Assembly (NCBI RefSeq): GCF_028502605.1
Contig: NC_079232.1
Location: 1,860,001-1,924,000, forward strand
DNA: 64,000 nucleotides
Source of the DNA: Trichoderma breve
Taxonomy: Eukaryota; Ascomycota; Sordariomycetes; Hypocreales; Hypocreaceae
Reading direction: 5' to 3'
Below the pieces are notes generated by a model, which did no database searches, was not told where the DNA came from, and saw only the letters and a program-made list of their open reading frames with translations. Positions 56,299-64,000 of this stretch are shown piece after piece; position 1 is the stretch's first letter; each line of letters begins with the position of its first letter. The position numbers and the translations under genes were made by a program.

Positions 56299-57016
56299 GA
56301 TACTCGTAGGTTACACGCAGGCACGGCGTACCGATGAATGCTCTGCGGTGAGACAGAAGCGACTGCGGTGGTACAAGCTCACATCATGTTGCACAGTAGA
56401 AGAATGAAAGAAAAGAAAAGAAAAGCTACGAAAACATGAGAGATTCGCTCTAGGCCACGACAGAAATTCCCCTCAGAACCCAGGCAATTAATTGACCATC
56501 AAGGTGCTTCATCTCCTCAATGTCACAGATTCCTTCTACTGGTACCTCAGTGCCTTACCTGTACTAAAGTTACCTGTAAAACGACGAAGGGCGATTCTTA
56601 GTCATCCGAACGGCGGAGATATTGCGGCATGCCGTCATCCAGGCTCGCGGAGCCAATCAATCGCCTTATCTAAGCTGGGGAACTCTAGCACATTCCATGG
56701 CAAGGGCGGCGATGCAGCGCCCCACGGAAGCGCCGTGCACTAAATCTGGCTTGCCGATTGAGTCAGATTGCCAGCTTTTGTCCAATTCTTACCTATTCAC
56801 ACCCTTTGAGCAAAGGATATATTAGTACATAGTAGCCAACAGCTGCGCAGGACTAACTTTCATCTTTCAAACTCTTCCATCCATTCTCCCTCCCGTTACA
56901 ATCGAATCTTTCAGCGCTCGACGCTACAAAAAAAAAAACCCCCCTTCAACTCATTCCCACGCGACAATCTCGAGCATCAACGACCTTTCTGACCGCTTCG
57001 CCACATCACATACATC
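56299..57016. promoter_or_regulatory. Divergent promoter, DUF1365 / MBF1
   Basis: About 718 bp. Near the MBF1 start it contains CT-rich tracts and an A-run followed by C-run (about 56928-56945), typical of highly expressed fungal genes. No other gene seen. Confidence 0.4.
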
Positions 57017-57554
57017 ATGTCTAACCAGGACTGGGATTCTGCCACCAAGATTGGAAGCCGCGTTCGCGGTCCCGGTGCTTCGGACCGCGAAACCGTCATC
57101 CGAGGAAAGAGTGCGTTGAACGCTGCCCAGAGATCTGGTGCTGCCATTACCACGGAGAAGAAGTACGCCGGCGCCAACACGGTATGTCAAACACCATCAA
57201 AGACTAATATCAACTATCAATGAATGGAAAACTAACAGCGAATTCTTTTAGGCCAGCGGTACTGAGGGTCAGCGCCTCACCAAGGTCGACCGCTCCGACG
57301 ACATCATCAAGCCCAAGACTGTCGGAAAGGAAGTCGGAAAGGCCATTGAGCAGGGCCGACAAAAGTTCGAGCCTACCATGACCCAGGCTGCTCTGGGCAA
57401 GCAGATCGGAGAGACAGCCGCAACTGTCGCCTCTTACGAGCGTGGTACTGCCACGCCCGACCAGACCATTCTCTCCAAGATGGAGCGGGTGCTCAACGTC
57501 AAGCTGAGGGGCGCCAACATTGGTGCTCCCCGCTTGGGCCCCAAGAAGAAATAA
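57017..57554 (+). CDS. MBF1: Multiprotein-bridging factor 1 (MBF1)
   Basis: Two exons (57017-57181, 57252-57554; 155 aa, normal for the family). The N-terminal MBF1 domain carries [15 protein letters not shown], and the C-terminal helix-turn-helix (about 88-145; [23 protein letters not shown]) is nearly canonical, ending in a basic GPKKK. The protein bridges bZIP activators and TBP in the nucleus and also acts at colliding ribosomes in yeast. Junction THR|ALA (ACG/GCC) keeps frame. Confidence 0.95.
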
Positions 57555-58069
57555 ATAAGGAAGAAAAAAACATGTCATTGGATTTTGGAGCATAAAGGAA
57601 GAGGCAGGAAACAAGTAATTTGCAATTGGACAAGGGCGACGAACTGCGTGGCTCTCGCCTGATGATTATTATCATCGCGGCTGCGCAAGGGATGCGCGCT
57701 TCTGGCGATGAAAAAGGGAGTACAAAGCCGTTTCGATAGATGGGGATATGGCGGTATTCCTGCACGTATAGCAGAGAAACGGGATTGTTTTTGGTCCGGT
57801 TTACGCAGGATTTATGGCGTTTTACGTGGTATGAACAAAAAATAGAATTCAGAATGTGGACAAACGCCAGTTTGCCTGCTTGCTCACTTTTGCTTCACTT
57901 TTGCTTCACCTGACACAGAACCGTAAGCACTTCTTGGCATGTACTTCAGTGAATGTGTGTGCTCTCAACTCTGCCATGTGATGCACAATTCAAACCATTC
58001 CTCCCCATCAATTTACTCATCACCTATCTCTACCTTGAGTACACCTATTTCGAGTACACAAGGTACGAC
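57555..58069. other. Intergenic, 515 bp
   Basis: 3' flank of MBF1 and promoter/5' UTR of the next gene. No gene seen; a frame opening at 57953 is continuous with the next gene but its ATG is a less likely start. Confidence 0.45.
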
Positions 58070-58738
58070 ATGGCGGCCGACGACTTCGACGGCGATCAAA
58101 GATCTCATCACACCAACGAAAGCATAATAAATCGGAAAAGAGAATTGAAGGGCCTATCTAGTAGCTTCTCATCCAATATCGGTCAACGGATCTCACCCAC
58201 CCATCTCCCAAGCACCTCCAACAAGTCAAAGAAGGACGGCCGCTCCGTCAAGTCGATCGTAGCTTGGCTCGAATCAGCATCAGCCAATTCCGATGCATCA
58301 AAGCATTCTGGAGATGACATCAAATCCGTTCACTCTGTCGGCACAATATCGTCAGCAGGCTCGAATTCATCGCTGTTGAGTCGGCATACAATACCTGGGG
58401 CTTCAGATGTAGAGGAGTATTCCTTGACACTGCTCAAGTACAAAAAATACTATACTGAGGTGCCGTTGGGGAGATGCTTGGATGGCCATGGACAAGATGA
58501 TGCGCCAATTGGAACTGCATCCACCGAGGTTAGTCTACAGCAGCAATTCCACGATTGCAATTTCAGCTACGGCATGTGTTCAGCTTCGAATCAACAGCTA
58601 TCTGAGTATTTGAAACCAAGCTATGAGGGGGACTCGGCGCTGATGGACAATATACAGCCAAACTCTGCGAAGAAAGGTGGTTATGATTCAGAAGAGCATC
58701 TTTTTCATCGAGATCCTGAAGAGGTGCTATCATTTTAG
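58070..58738 (+). CDS. Hypothetical protein, 222 aa, Ser-rich
   Basis: Single exon. No domain recognised. It is hydrophilic and Ser-rich, with a basic segment (about 20-65) including SKKDGRSVKSIVAWLES, then a Ser/Gly stretch (SVGTISSAGSNSSLLSRH) and a few aromatic patches (LLKYKKYYTEVPLGRCL, about 124-140). Likely disordered, cytosolic or nuclear. The ATG at 58070 (gacATGGCGG) has good context; an ATG at 57953 would add 39 residues. Lineage-restricted gene is plausible. Confidence 0.6.
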   Translation: MAADDFDGDQRSHHTNESIINRKRELKGLSSSFSSNIGQRISPTHLPSTSNKSKKDGRSVKSIVAWLESASANSDASKHSGDDIKSVHSVGTISSAGSNSSLLSRHTIPGASDVEEYSLTLLKYKKYYTEVPLGRCLDGHGQDDAPIGTASTEVSLQQQFHDCNFSYGMCSASNQQLSEYLKPSYEGDSALMDNIQPNSAKKGGYDSEEHLFHRDPEEVLSF

Positions 58739-59130
58739 GCAAATGTTCGAGTGCAGCTCTATATCTCGGATGAAGAATTGGAGGAGTAGTTGGATAATGA
58801 GGTTAGGGTTGAAGATATGCACCTCTTTCATCCTCTAGTGTATTTTCATACTTTGCAACTTGAATAAGGATGAAATCCATCTTTAAAACAAAGTACACTT
58901 CATGCATTTTACTCGCCTTGATATCGGATACCGATTCGTGGTGAGTTTTTGAATTGATATACAGGGTAGAGACTACAACTGAACTAGCACCGTGATGCAG
59001 TGGGACTGCGGAGATTGAGAGCTTCTGAGCTTCTGAGCTTCAAGTTCGCTATATTACTACTAATAGTTTACCATATTGCCCATTCTAATTAACATTTCGC
59101 TGCATAAATTGGTATTGAATCGTCTATAAT
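58739..59130. other. Intergenic, 392 bp (convergent 3' ends)
   Basis: Between the hypothetical gene and the coatomer gene. Nothing seen. Confidence 0.5.
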
Positions 59131-60164
59131 TTAGGCCTTGGCACTGTACTTCTCCGCAGCCTTGTCAAACAGACTACTCTTCTCCTCCAGATCCAGTAGA
59201 AGCTGATGATTGGGGCTCGCCTTCTTTAGTGATCTGAATATTGTTAGCTGCGAATCCTATAGCAACAGATGGAAGCACATACTCAAGGAGTTCTTCGGTG
59301 CTGTTTCCTGAGATAGAGTTCAGGACCACATGGTTGGCAATTCCATCTGCGTTTGTAGGGTCTTTTTGTATAGCCTGCTCCAGGGCAGACTGGGCCTCCT
59401 CGAGTCGACCAAGGTGTATTTCGCAAACTGCCTGTGCGATAAGGCTCTGTACTGAGAAAGTTGAGGATCCCTGAGCGAGCTCTTCGTAGACGTAGAACGC
59501 CTGCTGGTACTTCTCGCCGCCCTATCACAGACTTAGCATGTATCCCTCGTGACAGTCGGTAATCTCTCTTACCACTCGAGCTCCAACCCATGCCTCAGCC
59601 AGGTTCACCAAAAGGCTATCTTGCGCCCATCTTCGTGCAGCAGTAACCTCTTTCAAAGCGAGATCGGTTCGGTTCTGTTGCAGGTGGATCTGGACTATTA
59701 AGGCGACAGCGTCCACTATTGGAAGTTGTCAGCTTAATGATCAACACGATGATATTTTAATAGATCTTACAGCTTCCCTGGTGCTGGGATAGCAGCGCAA
59801 GCGCCTCCTCAGACTTTCCAGCTGCCTGGAGGACTGTGCCGCCAATGATCTGAACAGTGACATTGTCAGCTGCAGATGCGGCCAGCTTCTCAATTGTCTT
59901 CAGCGCCGAATCGGTCTTTCCAAGGTTGTACTCGGCGAGCGCACCAACGGCCTCTAGATCGGGAACGGCCTCGCCCTGAACATCTGCAAGGACATCTTCG
60001 GCTTGGCCAAGGGCGAGACGGGCTCGGAGCTGCAGCACTCGCGCGGGCAGAGCGTTCTCGGGGGAGAAGGATGATGTGTCGAAGTCGATGACCTCCTGGT
60101 ACTGTGACTGGTAGAAGTGGGTGTGGATGTTAATCAATTCGCCCTCTGCAGAATAGGGATCCAT
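59131..60164 (-). CDS. Coatomer subunit epsilon (COPE)
   Basis: Four exons (60164-59771, 59715-59573, 59521-59283, 59233-59131; 292 aa, matching epsilon-COP). Family segments are clear: GELINIHTHFYQSQYQEVI, LAEYNLGKTDSALKTIEKL, VALIVQIHLQQNRTDLALKE, and the TPR-like NHQLLLDLEEKSSLFDKAAEKYSA at the end. Each junction restores frame. It is part of the COPI coat on Golgi membranes, for retrograde transport to the ER. Divergent from the eL42 gene across about 370 bp. Confidence 0.95.
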
Positions 60165-60533
60165 TTTGGCGATGTTGCGTTTTGCTGGCTTGTACTCCGT
60201 AGAGAGAATAGCATCACCAGCCTACCTGTAGCAATAACTGGCCTTCCAGCTCAATCGCTCCAATCGTGGTGGGGTCCCCTGACAGGGACGGCACCAGCCA
60301 CACCTCTAGACTACTAGTAGGTGGCTGGTGAGATTTCTTTCGGCCCAATAAACGAGGCAGAAAGCCTGACTCACCTGGGCAAGCCACATTGGCTATCGTA
60401 GCCCCAATCAGGAATAGCGTTGACCCTATCGCCCACAAAGCGAGAAATCACCAAACTCTCCCAAATTTCGCTTTACTTTCGGAACTTTGCATCACCAAAC
60501 ACTCAAGTAACGACACCGCACACCGTCGTCAAA
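60165..60533. promoter_or_regulatory. Divergent promoter, COPE / eL42
   Basis: 369 bp between two constitutive genes. No TATA box seen; GC-rich pieces near 60270-60350. Confidence 0.4.
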
Positions 60534-61291
60534 ATGGTACGTTAATGGGCTGCTGCTACCACTGATCCTCAGTCAATCCCTTCCATACCCGATTTACAGA
60601 AAGCGATCCTTCGAATGTTTCGTCCGCACGATGGCAGTCTTCTCGATTGAAAACGACAATTTCTTTTTCGCATTGAATCTCTGTGGAGGGGGAAAAGGCT
60701 GAAGAAGATGGCGCTGTCGCCACATGAAAAATTCCGAAACATCAATCATGCCATCGCAAAAGTGGGAAATTCTTTGGCTGCTTGGGACTGGGAAATTGAT
60801 ATTTCGACAAAGACTGCCTTGTGCCGGACAAACCATCGCTTCGACTCGCGCCCGTCAACTTTACACCACCCGCGCGACCATCAGATGGCTGACATTTTCT
60901 CTTCTTCGGATTAGGTCAACATTCCCAAGACCCGTAACACCTACTGCAAGGGCAAGGAGTGCCGCAAGCACACCCAGCACAAGGTCACTCAGTACAAGGC
61001 CGGCAAGGCTTCCCTGTTCGCCCAGGGTAAGAGACGTTATGACCGGAAGCAGAGCGGTTATGGTGGTCAGACCAAGCCCGTCTTCCACAAGAAGGCCAAG
61101 ACCACCAAGAAGGTCGTCCTGCGGTTGGAGTGCGTCAAGTGCAAGACCAAGTTGCAGCTGGCCCTGAAGCGATGCAAGCACTTCGAGCTGGGGTATGTGA
61201 TCCAAGGGACTGGCGGGTTCTCGCGTGAGACAGTGCTGACAATGACTACAGTGGTGACAAGAAGACGAAGGGTGCTGCTCTGGTGTTCTAA
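60534..61291 (+). CDS. 60S ribosomal protein eL42 (L44/L36a)
   Basis: Three exons (60534-60536, 60915-61192, 61252-61291; 106 aa, exact family length). The first exon is only the ATG, followed by a GTACGT donor and a 378-bp intron; the protein continues [19 protein letters not shown], the universal eL42 start. Zinc-ligand Cys (YC..., EC, VKC, RC) are present. The end [17 protein letters not shown] is restored across the last intron. Position 56 is Gln in many fungi, which sets cycloheximide sensitivity; I did not assign it here. Confidence 0.95.
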
Positions 61292-61699
61292 ATGCGTTGT
61301 TCTCCGGTATTATCAATTCTTATGCTTCTCCTGGCGGCATACGGGCATCATGGAACTTGGCGAAGGGGGTACTGGTCCTTGTTTAGAGGACAGCGGCTCA
61401 TAGGAAACGAATAAAAAGATTTCTTCATGGACCGCATTCACGCGTTTTTTACTGGGATATGCTTTACAGTGTTATGGTGGAAAAGCCAACCTGGGACATT
61501 ATTCCAATTCACGATGGCCTGGTGTCTCTGTGCTAGGCAACTTTTAGTTCATGGAGGAGGCTCAGACTAGCTAACATGAAAAGAAGCCGAATTTCAGCCT
61601 TTTCAGAGAGCTTATGGTTTCCGCGAATTGTTACCGTGTCTCTATTGTCCTCTATGTCTTGTTCTTGTTCTAGATGCTGGATTCTGTCCCGACTTCTAT
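61292..61699. other. Intergenic, 408 bp (convergent 3' ends)
   Basis: Between the eL42 gene and the 2H-phosphoesterase-like gene. Nothing seen. Confidence 0.5.
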
Positions 61700-62828
61700 C
61701 TAAAAACCCTCGCCGAGCACAATGGTTCGGCCACCACCATACCACAGAGCGCCATTTCGAACATCCAATCCTCTCTCCTGCCCAACAACCCATTCGCCAA
61801 TGAACTGAGCATCCTGTTGATCCCACACCTCCTTCTCCAGCCAAGCATTGATGTCATCAATAGCTTTGACCCACTTCTCTCTCTTTTCAGGAGTGTCATG
61901 CTCGTCGTCTGTCAAATACCGTCCTAGTGTGATATGAGCACTGGGAACCTGATATCGTGAGCCAACTTCAACTCCTGCCTCCTTGACCTTGTCAAAGATG
62001 TCTCGTCGGAGGTGGTGATATGTGTAGTCGTCTCCCTGAGTGACAGGTCCATTGGCGGGAGTGTCAGGAGCAACAGGGGCAGGCGAGAGAGGAACTTCGC
62101 CAGAAGCAGGAAGAAAAGAAAGGGCAAAGGCGGAGAGATCATATGAGACCATGGGCTTCACGAGACGAGAGCGGTGAGTGTGAGTGTATGAAGCGATGGA
62201 GGGCGCAGCAGGGCGTATAATGGACACGAGAGAGTCAATCTCCTGGGGAGTCTTGGAGAAGGTGATTTCAAGGGTCGTCATATGCATCCTGTAGGTGGGC
62301 ATGAGCCAGATTTCTGAGCGATGCTATTAGTTAAGATGCTAGTAACATCATGGGGTAATCATAATTCAATACGCACTCGGCGAAACTTCTTGAAGGCGTG
62401 CCTGAATCTTTGCAGCCAACTCAATGATGTGAACTGGAGGGCGTGCCCAAATCACGAGGCAGTTTCTCTCATCGCGGAAACCGGGCTCGATCTCGGGATT
62501 CTCGAGGCGAAGAAGGTACTGGTCAATCACGAGCTCCTTGTAATCCGGGGAAAGAAACTTTTCCTTCTGAAGAGCATTGCGTTTGGTGCGGTGAGCGTGA
62601 TATAGGGCTTGGATCTCTTCCTATATGGGAGAACAGTCAATTTCCAACCTTGACAAACCACAAATTGAATAATAGACGTTTATAGAAACTTTGGAAATGT
62701 CAACTTACAGGCTTGTTATTGCAGGCTTGGATGAAGGCCTCATAAGGATTCTCTCCCGGCTTCAAGACGATGCCTGATAAGTCCTCGAGCTTGTTTTTGG
62801 CGTCTGTGGAATACATTGCGCTCCCCAT
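61700..62828 (-). CDS. 2H phosphoesterase/RNA-ligase-like (cyclic phosphodiesterase fold) protein
   Basis: Three exons (62828-62709, 62620-62377, 62313-61700; 325 aa). The N-terminal part (KNKLEDLSGIVLKPGENPYEAFIQACNNKP, about 10-40) is a helical stretch; the body ends with HITLGRYL (about 244-251), one of the H-x-T/S motifs of the 2H superfamily; the partner motif is less clear. Members are called 'RNA ligase/cyclic nucleotide phosphodiesterase' proteins in fungi; activity unproven. Cytosolic. It lies directly downstream of, and on the same strand as, the ureidoglycolate lyase gene (326-bp gap). Downstream ATG of MYSTD is an alternative start. Confidence 0.8.
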
Positions 62829-63154
62829 GATTGTTCGATAGTGGGATAGGAATTCGTCTCCAACTCTATGTCGTATGTTCTTTCAGTATTAAGTATATCA
62901 CGGCATGGGCCTCTTTATCTAAATGTGCTGCGCCCTTGGGCTCTCAAAGCGACATTATCTCCCCGCCTCAGCCTCTATGTGAAGCGCAAGTGAGATGACT
63001 AAGCGTCCAATGAGGTGTCACGACGAACAGATTTCATAAATATTCTGGGGTTGCGAAATTAAGAATACGAGACGGGCGGATGTTAATTAAATCTCCGGCC
63101 GCGGAGAGAGGCAGTGAAATCAGTTTTTTCTCGTGGAGGGCTAATATTAAAGGT
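62829..63154. other. Intergenic, 326 bp
   Basis: Between two genes on the minus strand. No gene seen. Confidence 0.5.
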
Positions 63155-63886
63155 TCATAGTTTAATCGACCAATCTCTATGGGGTATCTTAACCCGGATC
63201 AACAGCTCAGCCCTGCTACCTGAAACAAACTCCAAGAGTTGGCAATCTTCGACAGCAACACCACTAGCAAATTGCGATACCACAAAATCCATTCTAGTTC
63301 CCGTCTGACCTATTACTACCATAGGAGAATGCCAAGTTCCTGGACCATAAGTGACAGCCTGGCTCTCCGTAGCGATGAAAGCACGGAGGCGCCCGAGATC
63401 CGGAAATCCCCTCCCGGGTAGCCCATCGCCAGCCGGCACAGGTAAATCTTGATCTTGAGGACTGGGAGGGAGACTCGGAGCGACGATAACTAGATATGTT
63501 GATGCAGTTGATTTGATGGGTGTGAATGTTTGCGCGGTGAATGGGTGCCGCTCGAGATGTCGCACGGTAAATGTGTTTTCCCCGGTGGTTTCAGCGCCAC
63601 CTCTTGCAGCACAGACGAAGATGCTCATAATGGGCTCTCCTTTGCCGCTGGGCGCTTGATCGTAAAGATTCTTGAGGCGGCTGACATTTCGATACTGGAT
63701 TGCAGAGCCTTGGTTGGCGGAAAAGGCGTTGGGTGGCAATGATGAGGCGTGAGCGTCGAATGACGAGGGGTGGACGTCGGGTCGTGGATTGGAGATGACG
63801 TCTCCGAAAGGTGAGAATGCTTCTTGAGTTAGACGCTCGGTGGTGATTTGTATATCGAGGTCGCCGATGGGAACCTGGATCGCCAT
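63155..63886 (-). CDS. Ureidoglycolate lyase (allantoin degradation)
   Basis: Single exon, 243 aa. Family features: the N-terminal TTERLTQEAFSPFGDVI, the ERHPFTAQTFTPI stretch, and the beta-barrel segment YGPGTWHSPMVVIGQTGTRMDFVVSQF, matching DAL3/AllA-type enzymes. It cleaves ureidoglycolate into glyoxylate and urea, the last step before urea use in purine breakdown. Cytosolic or peroxisomal; the end is SIKL, which resembles the PTS1 tripeptide SKL but differs (IKL), so peroxisomal targeting is uncertain. Start at MAIQVPIGD; an ATG 13 codons upstream is possible. Confidence 0.92.
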   Translation of the reverse strand: MAIQVPIGDLDIQITTERLTQEAFSPFGDVISNPRPDVHPSSFDAHASSLPPNAFSANQGSAIQYRNVSRLKNLYDQAPSGKGEPIMSIFVCAARGGAETTGENTFTVRHLERHPFTAQTFTPIKSTASTYLVIVAPSLPPSPQDQDLPVPAGDGLPGRGFPDLGRLRAFIATESQAVTYGPGTWHSPMVVIGQTGTRMDFVVSQFASGVAVEDCQLLEFVSGSRAELLIRVKIPHRDWSIKL

Positions 63887-64000
63887 GGCGTTGAAATGAG
63901 ATGAGATGAGATGAAGATGGATCACAGGAGTTGGGATGAAGATTGGGCTATGATCAATATGGAAGAGGATATATAGGTATACTGTATGAGTAGGTAAAGT

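Overview
The window is nuclear DNA of a filamentous ascomycete. The genes carry short introns (about 45-110 bp, GT..AG, with CTRAY-like branch sites). The families present (ZZ/ankyrin NLR-like protein, CE16 esterase, Zn2Cys6 regulator, DUF1365, CHAP-SH3b secreted protein, Mit1-type remodeller) fit Sordariomycetes, most likely Hypocreales such as Trichoderma; the genus is inference. No tRNA, rRNA, CRISPR array or intact transposon was seen. Most gene models below were rebuilt by hand from splice sites and reading-frame arithmetic; each gene's exon lengths sum to a multiple of three.

Layout. 0-11 kb, metabolic: an FtsJ-like methyltransferase, a CE16 esterase, a DUR3-type urea/polyamine transporter divergent from an NtaA/DszA-type FMN monooxygenase, and a flavin-containing monooxygenase. 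Transporter plus two oxygenases look like a nitrogen (or sulfur) scavenging group. 11-30 kb, accessory: a gene relic, a bacterial-like SH3b-CHAP protein, an ankyrin protein with an intracellular subtilisin-like domain, an unrecognised 308-aa protein, a 1814-aa NLR-like protein (hydrolase-like domain, degenerate NACHT-like domain, about 20 ankyrin repeats, ZZ finger), and a 1277-aa Ser/Thr/His-rich adhesin-like protein with a probable frameshift near its end. This stretch is the best candidate for an undescribed system: subtilase, orphan and NLR genes lie side by side, and two of the three have altered catalytic motifs.

31-47 kb: an SDR divergent from a Zn2Cys6 regulator, a DOMON-cytochrome b561 membrane protein, a cupin, a C3H1 zinc-finger protein, and a Mit1/CHD-like chromatin remodeller divergent from the mitochondrial 2'-O-methyltransferase MRM1. 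49-53 kb: two secreted, probably GPI-anchored proteins and a GFA (CENP-V) protein. 54-64 kb, mostly housekeeping: DUF1365, MBF1, an unknown protein, epsilon-COP divergent from ribosomal protein eL42 (L44), a 2H-phosphoesterase-like protein and ureidoglycolate lyase.

Ureidoglycolate lyase (which makes urea) at the right end and the DUR3-like transporter at the left end both touch urea metabolism, but they are 58 kb apart and need not be linked.
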